Source: Xylanibacter oryzae DSM 17970 (lineage in GTDB: Bacteria > Bacteroidota > Bacteroidia > Bacteroidales > Bacteroidaceae). From it: 64,000 nucleotides of DNA. A program made the translations under genes and the position numbers. Location: NCBI RefSeq assembly GCF_000585355.1, contig NZ_KK073873.1:1204703-1268702 (forward strand), given 5' to 3'. The notes under the pieces are model-generated. The model made no database searches. It was not told the origin of the DNA and worked only from the letters and a program-made list of their open reading frames with translations. This document shows positions 5,987 through 14,759 of this stretch, one piece after another (the first letter of the stretch is position 1; each line of letters starts with the position of its first letter).

Positions 5987-8590
5987 TCAAAGCCAATTTC
6001 CAAATTTACGTATATATATTTTCTTTATTATTTGAGTAAGCATACAATAACAGAACAGTATTCCGATGAGCCAGAAAAAATATGATAGAGGCAGTGGAAC
6101 AAGTCCAATGGCTGCTCCTATACCTGTAAACGGAATTATACAACCTATCACCATCACCATTAATGTCAATCCCATCACAGGCCATGAAGCTCTGCTTTGT
6201 ATAAATGGGATTCTACGTGTACGTATCATATGCACAATAAGTGTCTGAGATAACAAACCTTCTACAAACCATCCTGACTGGAATAAGGATTGATGTGCAG
6301 GACTATTACATCCGAATACATACCACATAAGCAGATATGTAAGAATATCAAAGACCGAACTGATCGGACCTATGCACAGCATAAATCTACTTAAATCAGA
6401 AGCATCCCATTTGCGTGGTTTCTTAAGATACTCGCCATCAAACTTATCAAAAGGTATAGATATCTGTGATGTATCATATAACAAGTTCTGTATTAACAGG
6501 TGAACAGGCATCATTGGAAGAAATGGCAAGAAAGCGCTAGCTGCTAACACACTGAACATATTTCCAAAGTTAGAACTAGTCGTCATCTTGATGTACTTCA
6601 TCATATTGCCAAATGTTTTACGCCCCTCCATCACGCCATCTTCTAGCACCATAAGGTCTTTCTCCAAAAGAATTATATCTGAACTTTCCTTTGCTATATC
6701 CACTCCTGAATCAACAGAGATACCAACATCAGACTGTCTCAGGGCTGCTGCATCATTAATTCCGTCGCCCATAAATCCTACAGTATTTCCTAAATCCTGT
6801 AATAGAGTAATAATACGAGATTTGGCCAAGGGTGTAAGCTTAGAGAACAAAACAGTATCAGGCAGTTTCTCTTTAAGTTCTTCATCTGTCATCGCATCTA
6901 TCTGCATACCTGTAAGTGAAGAAGTGCTATCCATACCGATATGACGCGCAACGGTTTTTACAATAGCCTCGTTATCACCAGAGAGGACTTTCACACTTAC
7001 TCCATTTTCTTCCAACTTACGTATAGCATTTATTGCTGAAGGCTTTGGAGGATCAAGAAATGCCAAATAACCTATTAAGACCATATCATCCTCGTCTATT
7101 ACAGAGAATTCGCCTCCCTTTTCCACATAACTCTTTTGAGCAACAGCGATGACTCTAAGGCCGTCTCTATTCATATCCTCAGTTATATCAAGAGACTTTC
7201 TACGGAGTTCGTCAGTAATATAACATACCCTGTCGCCTATTTCAACATGAGAGCATATTGACAGAACTTCTTCAACTGCACCTTTTGTTATGATCTGTCT
7301 CTTTCCACTATGATCTTCCACAACTACAGACATACGACGCCTGGTAAAGTCAAATGGTATTTCATCTACCTTATTGTAATCATCTGCAAGATGTTCCATC
7401 TGTAAATCTGATACATGGGCTAAGATTGCCTTATCCATAAGATTTTTGAGTCCTGTCTGGAAAAAACTATTATAATATGCATGTCTTAAAATCCGTCTGT
7501 CGTTATCATCGCTACCATCTGCATTTATATACTTTTCCAGTACGATGCTATCACATGTCAAAGTACCAGTCTTGTCTGTACAAAGTATATTCATAGCGCC
7601 AAAATTCTGTATAGCGTTCAAGTTCTTGACAATAACATTCTTTTTTGACATAGACACGGCGCCCTTAGATAATGTAGCTGTAACTATCATAGGAAGAATT
7701 TCAGGAGTCAGACCTACAGCTACTGAGACAGCAAAAATAAAAGCTTCGAGCCATTCTCCTTTTGTAAATCCGTTTACAAAGAACACAAAGGGTACCATTA
7801 CCAACATAAACCTAATTAGCAACATACTTACCTTGGTTACACCTTTATCAAAAGACGTTTTAGCTCTCGTACCGGTTATACTTTTTGCGATTGCACCTAG
7901 ATAAGTTTTATTTCCTATTGCAATAACAACACCTGTTGCAGAACCACTTATGACAGTTGTTCCCATATAACAAATATTGCCTAGGTCAACAACATTGCCA
8001 GCTGCTTTATCAATTGTTTCAATATCTGAGCGTTTTTCTACTGGCTCAGACTCACCAGACAAAGCTGACTGACTTACAAATAAGTCTTTGTTCTCAATGA
8101 TCCTTATGTCAGCCGGAACCATATCGCCTGCAGAAAGATATACTATATCACCCGGTACAAGTTCAGAAATATCAATTTCAATATAGTCACTTTCATCAGC
8201 TCTTTTTACGGTACAGGTATTCTTAACCATCTTCATAAGTCCTTCGGTAGCTTCTCCTGCTTTCCATTCCTGCCAGAATCTAAGTATTGTGCTAGCCACA
8301 ACCATTACACTTATTATTATAGGTCCGGTCCAGTCCTTACTACCAGAATCAGCCATAAGCACATCTAGTATTAGAGATATTATCACTAACACAGTCAGCA
8401 CACCAATAAAGGGATTAATAAAAGCTTTGCATAAGAGTACAATCACACTCTTTTTCTGTTCATGAACAACGATATTTTCGCCGAATTCATCTCTCCTTTG
8501 ATCTACCTCATCACGATTAAGACCAATAGTGTTAGTCTGCAATATAGCAAACACGTCTTTCACAGACTTATTAGCCATTTTCCACCACAT
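5987..8590 (-). CDS. mgtA: Magnesium-transporting P-type ATPase
   Basis: 867 residues. A P3B-type ATPase that imports Mg2+ across the inner membrane using ATP. The sequence shows the N-terminal cation-ATPase domain, the actuator motif ALSGES (near 177-182), membrane segment GLTPEILPMIV (293-303), the phosphorylation motif CTDKTGTLT with Asp339, the hinge GDGIND, and a C-terminal group of membrane helices. The length is normal for MgtA. The ATG at 8590 follows a good ribosome binding site (GGAGGG, 7 bases upstream), so it is preferred to the in-frame ATG at 8578. The gene lies downstream of a two-component system on the same strand, with a terminator-like hairpin, three 11-bp repeats and its own promoter in between. 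This suggests control by that system. Confidence 0.93.
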   Translation of the reverse strand: MWWKMANKSVKDVFAILQTNTIGLNRDEVDQRRDEFGENIVVHEQKKSVIVLLCKAFINPFIGVLTVLVIISLILDVLMADSGSKDWTGPIIISVMVVASTILRFWQEWKAGEATEGLMKMVKNTCTVKRADESDYIEIDISELVPGDIVYLSAGDMVPADIRIIENKDLFVSQSALSGESEPVEKRSDIETIDKAAGNVVDLGNICYMGTTVISGSATGVVIAIGNKTYLGAIAKSITGTRAKTSFDKGVTKVSMLLIRFMLVMVPFVFFVNGFTKGEWLEAFIFAVSVAVGLTPEILPMIVTATLSKGAVSMSKKNVIVKNLNAIQNFGAMNILCTDKTGTLTCDSIVLEKYINADGSDDNDRRILRHAYYNSFFQTGLKNLMDKAILAHVSDLQMEHLADDYNKVDEIPFDFTRRRMSVVVEDHSGKRQIITKGAVEEVLSICSHVEIGDRVCYITDELRRKSLDITEDMNRDGLRVIAVAQKSYVEKGGEFSVIDEDDMVLIGYLAFLDPPKPSAINAIRKLEENGVSVKVLSGDNEAIVKTVARHIGMDSTSSLTGMQIDAMTDEELKEKLPDTVLFSKLTPLAKSRIITLLQDLGNTVGFMGDGINDAAALRQSDVGISVDSGVDIAKESSDIILLEKDLMVLEDGVMEGRKTFGNMMKYIKMTTSSNFGNMFSVLAASAFLPFLPMMPVHLLIQNLLYDTSQISIPFDKFDGEYLKKPRKWDASDLSRFMLCIGPISSVFDILTYLLMWYVFGCNSPAHQSLFQSGWFVEGLLSQTLIVHMIRTRRIPFIQSRASWPVMGLTLMVMVIGCIIPFTGIGAAIGLVPLPLSYFFWLIGILFCYCMLTQIIKKIYIRKFGNWL

Positions 8591-8641
8591 CTTTTTACCC
8601 TCCGAAATTTAAAAGTGTAACAATTAGTTAATTATGGGTTG

Positions 8642-8649
8642 CAAAGGTA
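8642..8649 (-). promoter_or_regulatory. -7 box of a probable mgtA promoter
   Basis: The minus strand reads TACCTTTG, matching TAnnTTTG, about 52 bases upstream of the mgtA start. No TTTG is found at the -33 position, which fits a promoter that needs an activator. Confidence 0.45.
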
Positions 8650-8667
8650 ATGTAATATAAGATAAAA

Positions 8668-8693
8668 GCCGGTTAGAGAATCATTAAACCGGC
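8668..8693 (-). terminator. Hairpin after the histidine kinase gene
   Basis: On the minus strand GCCGGTT, 12 bases, AACCGGC, then TTTTATC. The stem and short T-run suggest a terminator or attenuator separating the kinase gene from mgtA. It overlaps the first of the 11-bp repeats. Confidence 0.5.
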
Positions 8694-8714
8694 ATTAGAA
8701 TTTCATTAGAATAT
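8682..8714. promoter_or_regulatory. Triple 11-bp direct repeat, predicted response-regulator site
   Basis: CATTAAAC at 8682, CATTAGAA at 8693 and CATTAGAA at 8704 are spaced exactly 11 bases. Phased direct repeats just upstream of a -33 region are typical binding sites for OmpR/PhoB-family regulators, one of which is encoded by the gene at 10087-10773. The site would sit at about -47 to -79 relative to mgtA transcription. Confidence 0.55.
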
Positions 8715-8722
8715 AAAAAAGA

Positions 8723-10090
8723 TTATATATGAGGTAAACTGATAATAAATGTTGTTCCTTCACCTTGCACAGAATTTACCTGGATAGTTCCTCCGTGTAT
8801 ATCAACAACCTTTTTTACTAAAGCCATACCGATACCGTTGCCTCTAGCATAAAGTTTATTACTACCCCTATAAAATGGTTCAAAAATTTTCTGAGCATCT
8901 TCCTTAGATATGCCTATACCATTATCAGAAAAACGTATTATTGCATTTTCCTCCCAAAAAGATATTCTTACTAAAGAACTCTTATCTCCAGAGAATTTAC
9001 AATTATTTTCAATAATATTTCTAAATGCTGTAGTTAGCAGATAACTATTTCCATTTACTGTAATATAGGAGTCATCGTCTGCCTCTTGCTCGAATACTAT
9101 TTCTACATCATATTGCGGATTTGCCTTAAGCACAATCGAACGAGCATCTAGTATAAGCTCATCAAGCCGTGTTGGCTCCTTGTTTATCTGCTCAGGCATA
9201 TAGTCAGTCTTAGCCATATCTAAGAGTCCTTGTACTAATTTGACTATTCGATTAGAATCTTCTAGGACATTACCAATTGCCTGTTCATATTCTTCAGGGC
9301 TTCTTTTCTTCATCAATGTGAGCTCCATTTCTGCTATTAAAGCAGCCATCGGTGTACGTAATTCGTGGGATACATTACTAACAAACATCTTTTGCGATTC
9401 AAAAGCTTTCTCTAGTCTGTCGAGCATACTGTTGAAGGCTATGCTAAGCTCTCCCAATTCATCATTTTCATTATTTACAGGCAATCGCCTTTTTAGCTCT
9501 ACTGCTGTTATACTTTCAGCCTCATCAACAATTTCAGAAACAGGTTTTAAGGCACTTCTTGATAAAAGCCATCCTACGCCACAAAGAACAGAAAGTCCAA
9601 TAACTGATATAATAAAAAGGACTTCTTCTAATGCTCTTTCTTCAGCTATACCATATCCATCATAAGCAGCTGCTGTAACAATATATTCAGCTCCATTATA
9701 CTTGTAAAGCTTTGCCAGAGCCTGATATTTACCTACATTGAAATAAATGATTTTATCTTTTTTGACCTGAGCAATCATTTCAGGTGTTTCGTTTACTATA
9801 TCATTTTTTATAGCATCACTATATAACATCTTAAAGTTGGTTGTGTATACAGCCACTTCTACTTCATCTAGAAAAGCTCTATTATTATTATATATAGACT
9901 GCATCGTTTTAGGAGTTACCTCATTCTGCAAAAAAAGATGTGCTTTTGTTACTGCCTCGCGATTCAGATCATGGTAAAAGTCTCTGCTTCTGTTACGCTC
10001 GGTCATCAAGTATATAATACACATCAACAGAATAAATACGAATGCTGATATGGCAGCATACCTAAGTGTTAATCGTGTACGTATTTTCAT
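8723..10090 (-). CDS. Sensor histidine kinase of a two-component system
   Basis: 455 residues. Membrane helix 1 covers about residues 11-29, a periplasmic sensor region of some 125 residues follows, and helix 2 covers about 156-176. A HAMP linker leads to the HisKA dimerisation domain with SNVSHELRTPMAAL (His242). The catalytic domain has N-box NIIENNCKF, G1 FSDNGIGI and G2 GNGIGMALVKKVVDIHGG. It would autophosphorylate and pass phosphate to the regulator encoded just upstream, whose TGA overlaps this ATG in the four bases ATGA. The stimulus is unknown; the neighbouring mgtA makes divalent cations or envelope stress plausible. The domain pattern resembles CusS/RprX-type kinases. Confidence 0.92.
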   Translation of the reverse strand: MKIRTRLTLRYAAISAFVFILLMCIIYLMTERNRSRDFYHDLNREAVTKAHLFLQNEVTPKTMQSIYNNNRAFLDEVEVAVYTTNFKMLYSDAIKNDIVNETPEMIAQVKKDKIIYFNVGKYQALAKLYKYNGAEYIVTAAAYDGYGIAEERALEEVLFIISVIGLSVLCGVGWLLSRSALKPVSEIVDEAESITAVELKRRLPVNNENDELGELSIAFNSMLDRLEKAFESQKMFVSNVSHELRTPMAALIAEMELTLMKKRSPEEYEQAIGNVLEDSNRIVKLVQGLLDMAKTDYMPEQINKEPTRLDELILDARSIVLKANPQYDVEIVFEQEADDDSYITVNGNSYLLTTAFRNIIENNCKFSGDKSSLVRISFWEENAIIRFSDNGIGISKEDAQKIFEPFYRGSNKLYARGNGIGMALVKKVVDIHGGTIQVNSVQGEGTTFIISLPHI

Positions 10091-10773
10091 GGATTATCTG
10101 TAAAAATAAACCCCATACCCACACGGGTATGAATAAGTTTAACATCAAAGTCCCGGTCTATCTTCTTCCTCAAATAGTTGATATATACATCAATAAAATT
10201 AGTGCCTGTATCAAAATGTGTATTCCACACTTTGTCTGCTATTTCCATTCTGGTAACAATACGATCGGAATTTTCTACCATATATACAAGTAGATTATAC
10301 TCTTTAGGAGATAATTTTATTTCGGTTTCGCCTCTAGTAACCTTTTTACTCTTAAGATTTATCCTAAGATCAGCGTAGATAATGTCATTGTTTACATCCT
10401 TTATGTCATTGGTAGACCTTCTGAGCAATACATTTATACGTGCATTAAGTTCTCTAAAGTCAAAAGGTTTAACCATATAGTCATCTGCTCCTGCATCAAA
10501 GCCATCTAACTTATCGTCTGTTGTTCCTAGAGCTGTAAGCATAAGTATAGGCATAGACTGATCGATCTCCCGTATGCTCTTGCATAATTCGAAACCGTTC
10601 TTTTTTGGAAGTATAACATCTGATATCACCAAGTCAAATTTTGAACTTGTAAAGAGCCTGAAGCCCATCTCACCATCATAAGCCACTGCTACTTTATATC
10701 CGCTCTCCTCTAGACCACATTTAAGTAACGATGCCACACGTTCCTCATCTTCTATTACCAGAATAGTCAACAT
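10087..10773 (-). CDS. OmpR-family response regulator
   Basis: 228 residues. The receiver domain has the acidic pair ED at 8-9, phospho-acceptor Asp52 in LVISDVILPKKNG, and the conserved KPF near residue 105. The C-terminal winged-helix DNA-binding domain has KLSPKEYNLLVYMVENSDR and the recognition-helix and wing region FIDVYINYLRKKID. Partner of the kinase encoded by the overlapping next gene. Starts 9 bases after the thioesterase gene, so the genes are probably co-transcribed. OmpR-family proteins bind phased direct repeats, and such repeats occur upstream of mgtA at 8682-8714. Confidence 0.93.
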   Translation of the reverse strand: MLTILVIEDEERVASLLKCGLEESGYKVAVAYDGEMGFRLFTSSKFDLVISDVILPKKNGFELCKSIREIDQSMPILMLTALGTTDDKLDGFDAGADDYMVKPFDFRELNARINVLLRRSTNDIKDVNNDIIYADLRINLKSKKVTRGETEIKLSPKEYNLLVYMVENSDRIVTRMEIADKVWNTHFDTGTNFIDVYINYLRKKIDRDFDVKLIHTRVGMGFIFTDNP

Positions 10774-10782
10774 TTATTTATT

Positions 10783-11205
10783 TCAGAATTTTCTTCCTTC
10801 AAAATTACTTATTGCCTCTATCCATTTTTGTGGCATAAGCATTGATTCATGTTTTTCTAAATTATAAGCCACCATAATGGATGTACATCTGCATATAACC
10901 TCGTCTGTGTCCATATTATAGACTTCTTGCAAAAGATTAAAACTTTTATGACCTATTTTGTCAACTGCAGTGCGTACTGCAACTATATTATCACCCCTCA
11001 ACTGAGATATGAAATCACATTCTATGTGAACAACCATTATTGCTTCTCTATCCCATTCTACATTTGGGCATACTTTTGCAATATAATCAGTCTTTGCAGT
11101 GTCGTAATACTGAAAGTAAATAGTATTATTTACGTGCCCGAATTTATCAACGTCATTAAACCTAATCTGCACCGGTAAGGTGTGATGAAATTCAATCTTT
11201 TCCAT
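10783..11205 (-). CDS. Acyl-CoA thioesterase, hotdog fold (4HBT family)
   Basis: 140 residues. Resembles YbgC/FadM-type thioesterases: the N-terminal VQIRFNDVDKFGHVNNTIYFQYYD carries the conserved Asp and the HVNN segment of the active site. These cytoplasmic enzymes hydrolyse acyl-CoA thioesters; the substrate cannot be told. It is the first gene of a minus-strand group that continues into the response regulator 9 bases downstream. A consensus promoter lies upstream (11229-11259). Confidence 0.85.
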   Translation of the reverse strand: MEKIEFHHTLPVQIRFNDVDKFGHVNNTIYFQYYDTAKTDYIAKVCPNVEWDREAIMVVHIECDFISQLRGDNIVAVRTAVDKIGHKSFNLLQEVYNMDTDEVICRCTSIMVAYNLEKHESMLMPQKWIEAISNFEGRKF

Positions 11206-11228
11206 AATTATACATGTTTAGTCGGATG

Positions 11229-11259
11229 CAAAGATAGCACATTTAAATAGAACCGCAAA
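11229..11259 (-). promoter_or_regulatory. Promoter for thioesterase and two-component genes
   Basis: The minus strand reads TTTG, 19 bases, TATCTTTG, matching the Bacteroidetes consensus, ending 24 bases before the ATG at 11205. Confidence 0.6.
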
Positions 11260-11409
11260 ATATAATTGTTAAACATTATTTCGGCTGCCGATACGAATAC
11301 TTGCTAACATACTAAAATATGAATATCTATTATTATATGTTTTATAACATAATATTGTCTGGTAAAGTAAAAATGAATAGAATAATTTTTAAAATAAATC
11401 TTATTACTT

Positions 11410-11441
11410 TTTGCTATAGTAAGTATTTTATATTACCTTTG
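11410..11441 (+). promoter_or_regulatory. Promoter for the phosphoesterase gene
   Basis: TTTG, 20 bases, TACCTTTG, an exact consensus fit, ending 26 bases before the ATG at 11468. Confidence 0.6.
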
Positions 11442-11467
11442 CCTTGTAATAATTACAAAAAACGAAA

Positions 11468-12919
11468 ATGAACAAAGTAAAAACAACAATATTAACTTTA
11501 TTACTTTCTAGCACCGTACTAACAACCGCAACAGCACAGAGTTTCAACATTACAATAAAAGGAAGAGTATGTGATACAAATGGTAAAGGAATACCAGACG
11601 TTGTTGTAAATGACGGAGTACATTTCATAAAAACAGACATAAAAGGTTCCTATTCTATAACACCTGATACTATGGTTAGCAAGTTTATTGAGATATCTAC
11701 CCCTGCAACATATGAATTGCCACAAAAAAGCGGCATTGCTAGCGGATTCTATGTAACAATAAAAAATGCAATAAAAGGCAATAAGCAAAAGGAATACTAT
11801 GAGTTCAAATTGAAACCAAGAAAGGCCATTACAGATAAATTCTTTTATATTGCAATATCTGATCCACAAATGCTAAGCGAGCACGACTTTAACAGATGGA
11901 ATACCGAAACGGTAGAGAATCTAAAAAAAGAAACTGCTAAGATGAAAAAGGAACATGAGGTTGTAGGAGCTACGCTTGGAGATCTTGTATTCGAAAATAT
12001 AAGAATGTGGGGGAAATATAAAAAGTCAATAGAGAATCTTGGAATGACACTTTTCAATTGTATCGGAAACCACGACTTTGACAGCAGATTTCCAGAACTA
12101 ATCAGAGCGAAAAAAGGTTCTTCTGGTTTTGCTGAAATGAATTATTATAGGTTTTTCGGACCAACTTGCTACTCTTTTAATATAGGTAAGATTCACATTG
12201 TAACAGTGAAAAATATCGATTATATGGGCAGAGGAAAATATGTAGAGAGAATGACACCCGGAGAAATAGCATGGTTGAAAAAAGATTTAAGTTTTGTACC
12301 TAAGGGGTCAACTATATTCGTTAATATGCATGCTGCAGCTTGGAACAAATGGGATAAATCTGGAAATCTTCGCAATTTTTCAGAACTGGAATCTATTTTG
12401 CGGGAGTATGACGCGCATGTATTTTGTGGACATACACATTACTATGAAAACGAAGAGCCAGCAGGTACACTATACCAACATAATATAGGTGCAGCTTGTG
12501 GTGCATGGTGGTTTGGCGATGTAAATAGAGATGGTGCTCCAAACGGATATTTGATTGTGGATGTTAACGGTAAAGATATTAAATGGCACTATAAATCTAC
12601 AAAAGATCCTATTTCTTATCAATTCCGTATATATAGACAAGGTGAATTCCGCTCACAGAAAGATTATATTGTTGCAAATGTATGGGACTACGATAATAAA
12701 TGTAAAATGGAATGGTACCAAGACGGAAAACTAATTGGTAATATGGATCAATTTTTGGACCAAGATGAAAATTATCTTAAGATTATGCGCAACAAGAACT
12801 ATAGCTGCCATACATCACATCTGTTCAGAGTAAAGCCATCTGCTGAAGCAAAGAATATAGAGTTGGTATTCACTAACAGATTTGGAGAAAAATATGCTGA
12901 AACAATAAACTTAAAATAA
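11468..12919 (+). CDS. Secreted calcineurin-like metallophosphoesterase
   Basis: 483 residues. The signal peptide (MNKVKTTILTLLLSSTVL..TATAQ) is followed by a carboxypeptidase-regulatory-like domain (ITIKGRVCDTNGKGIPDVVV), a central metallophosphatase domain and a C-terminal beta-domain. Metal-ligand motifs are DPQ (in place of the usual DxH), GDLVFEN, GNHDF, NMHA and GHTHY. This three-part layout (MetallophosN, Metallophos, MetallophosC) is common in secreted Bacteroidetes phosphoesterases whose substrates are mostly unknown. It has its own promoter, and the cytochrome bd group follows 14 bases later. Confidence 0.87.
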   Translation: MNKVKTTILTLLLSSTVLTTATAQSFNITIKGRVCDTNGKGIPDVVVNDGVHFIKTDIKGSYSITPDTMVSKFIEISTPATYELPQKSGIASGFYVTIKNAIKGNKQKEYYEFKLKPRKAITDKFFYIAISDPQMLSEHDFNRWNTETVENLKKETAKMKKEHEVVGATLGDLVFENIRMWGKYKKSIENLGMTLFNCIGNHDFDSRFPELIRAKKGSSGFAEMNYYRFFGPTCYSFNIGKIHIVTVKNIDYMGRGKYVERMTPGEIAWLKKDLSFVPKGSTIFVNMHAAAWNKWDKSGNLRNFSELESILREYDAHVFCGHTHYYENEEPAGTLYQHNIGAACGAWWFGDVNRDGAPNGYLIVDVNGKDIKWHYKSTKDPISYQFRIYRQGEFRSQKDYIVANVWDYDNKCKMEWYQDGKLIGNMDQFLDQDENYLKIMRNKNYSCHTSHLFRVKPSAEAKNIELVFTNRFGEKYAETINLK

Positions 12920-12933
12920 ACTAGTGATTGCAT

Positions 12934-13158
12934 ATGCAGTTAAAGAATATAATATACAAAATATGGGACTTATATTATGATGGGTTCAAAAATATGAGAT
13001 TAGGAAAAACACTATGGATGATTATAATTGTAAAATTGATTATAATATTCGTGGTGCTAAAGATTTTCTTCTTTAATGATTTTTTGAGCGAAAAAGCTCC
13101 TAAAGGGAATAAAGCAGAATACGTATCAACTCAAATTATAGATAGAGTAAAACCTTAA
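12934..13158 (+). CDS. DUF4492 small membrane protein upstream of cydA
   Basis: 74 residues from the ATG at 12934; a TTG at 12928 is also in frame but less likely. The N-terminus (LKNIIYKIWDLYYDGFKNMR) is amphipathic and basic. One membrane helix follows (about residues 29-48), then a short polar tail. The pattern IxDLYYDGFKNM is the DUF4492 signature. This family is typically found directly before cydA in Bacteroidetes, and here cydA starts 11 bases downstream. A small accessory subunit or assembly factor of cytochrome bd is a reasonable inference, by analogy with CydX, though unrelated in sequence. Confidence 0.8.
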   Translation: MQLKNIIYKIWDLYYDGFKNMRLGKTLWMIIIVKLIIIFVVLKIFFFNDFLSEKAPKGNKAEYVSTQIIDRVKP

Positions 13159-13169
13159 TTTTAAATAAT

Positions 13170-14744
13170 ATGATTTTATCAGACATTGACATTTCTACTA
13201 TCGATTGGTCAAGAGCTCAGTTTGCTCTGACTGCAATCTATCATTGGCTCTTTGTACCTCTCACGTTGGGGCTTGCTCTTATAATGGGCATAATGGAGAC
13301 CTGTTACTACCGAACGCGGAATGTTTTCTGGAAAGACACCGCTGTTTTTTGGCAGAAACTTTTTGGAATCAATTTTGCAATGGGTATAGCTACAGGTATA
13401 ATACTTGAGTTTGAATTTGGTACTAACTGGAGCAACTATTCATGGTTTGTTGGAGACATCTTTGGAGCCCCCTTGGCAATAGAGGGTATTGTGGCCTTTT
13501 TTATGGAATCAACGTTCGTTGCAATAATGTTCTTCGGATGGAAAAAGGTCTCAAGAGGATTTCATCTTGCTTCTACATGGTTGACAGGAGCCGGTGCAAC
13601 AATTTCTGCATGGTGGATTCTTGTAGCCAACTCATGGATGCAATATCCTGTTGGTCAAGAGTTTAATCCAGATACTGTAAGAAATGAAATGGTTAGTTTC
13701 GCACAGGTTGCTCTTTCACCCGTTGCAATAGATAAATTCTTCCATACCGTTATCTCCACTTGGGTAATTGGTGCAATTTTTGTTATAGCTGTAAGTTGTT
13801 GGTACCTAATAAAAGGACGTGAAAAGAAGATGGCTATAGCAAGCATCAAGATTGCAGCTATAATTGGATTAATATCTTCGCTGCTTGCCATACACACAGG
13901 AGATAACAGTGCATATATGGTTGCACAAACACAACCCATGAAATTAGCTGCAATAGAAGCATTATACGAAGGTGGCAATGGAGAAAACCTCACTGTAATA
14001 TCATGCATTAATCCCTTTAAACAACCGGATTATTCAAATAGTAAACATGCTTCAGGTGGCATATCAATACCAAATTTACTTTCTCTTTTGGCAACTCACA
14101 ATACAAATGGATTTGTTCCAGGTGTAAATGATATTATAAAAGGAGAATATTTAATGCGAAATGGCAAAAAAGCTATATCGTATGATGAAAAGATAAGCCG
14201 TGGAAAAGTCGCGATAAAAGCTCTTGGTGATTATCGCAAATCAAAAGCTATTGGCGATAATGAAGCGGCACAAAGGTCTGTAAAGATATTAAAGTCCAAC
14301 ATTGATTATTTTGGGTACGGGTATATAAAAGACAAAGGAGAGTTGGTTCCATATATTCCGATTTGCTTTTATGCCTTCAGAGTAATGGTTGGCCTTGGCA
14401 TTTACTTTGTGATACTATTCGCCTGTATATTGTTTATAGTTTATCGCAAAGACATATCAACAATGAAGTGGATTCATATTATCGCATTATGCTCCCTACC
14501 ACTTGGATATATTGTGAGTGAATCAGGATGGCTCGTTGCCGAATTCGGCAGACAACCATGGACAATTCAAGATATGCTACCAACATGTGCAGCTATATCC
14601 GATTTGCATCCAGGAGCTGTAATGACTACGTTCTTCATCTTTCTAGTACTTTTCTCTACACTTCTTACAGTTGAAATAAATATTATGTGTAAAGCTATAA
14701 AAAAGGGACCCGATCACAGCAAAGCAAATATTACTAATGATTAA
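13170..14744 (+). CDS. cydA: Cytochrome bd quinol oxidase subunit I
   Basis: 524 residues, multispanning membrane protein. Early motif AIYHWLFVPLTLGLALIMG includes the haem b595 ligand His25. The segments GIATGIILEFEFGTNWSNYS and GAPLAIEGIVAFFMESTF are diagnostic of CydA, and HTVISTWVIGA carries the haem b558 histidine. The GRQPWTIQ motif near the C-terminus is conserved. With CydB it oxidises quinol and reduces oxygen to water at high affinity, protecting an anaerobe from traces of oxygen. The quinone-binding loop region (residues about 250-390) is long and polar. Followed 15 bases later by cydB. Confidence 0.95.
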   Translation: MILSDIDISTIDWSRAQFALTAIYHWLFVPLTLGLALIMGIMETCYYRTRNVFWKDTAVFWQKLFGINFAMGIATGIILEFEFGTNWSNYSWFVGDIFGAPLAIEGIVAFFMESTFVAIMFFGWKKVSRGFHLASTWLTGAGATISAWWILVANSWMQYPVGQEFNPDTVRNEMVSFAQVALSPVAIDKFFHTVISTWVIGAIFVIAVSCWYLIKGREKKMAIASIKIAAIIGLISSLLAIHTGDNSAYMVAQTQPMKLAAIEALYEGGNGENLTVISCINPFKQPDYSNSKHASGGISIPNLLSLLATHNTNGFVPGVNDIIKGEYLMRNGKKAISYDEKISRGKVAIKALGDYRKSKAIGDNEAAQRSVKILKSNIDYFGYGYIKDKGELVPYIPICFYAFRVMVGLGIYFVILFACILFIVYRKDISTMKWIHIIALCSLPLGYIVSESGWLVAEFGRQPWTIQDMLPTCAAISDLHPGAVMTTFFIFLVLFSTLLTVEINIMCKAIKKGPDHSKANITND

Positions 14745-14759
14745 TGAAAGGATAATATT

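Noticed and set aside
8591..8641. Mg2+ riboswitch (M-box) or long leader in front of mgtA
   Set aside because: The predicted leader is only about 45 bases and has no conserved riboswitch structure.
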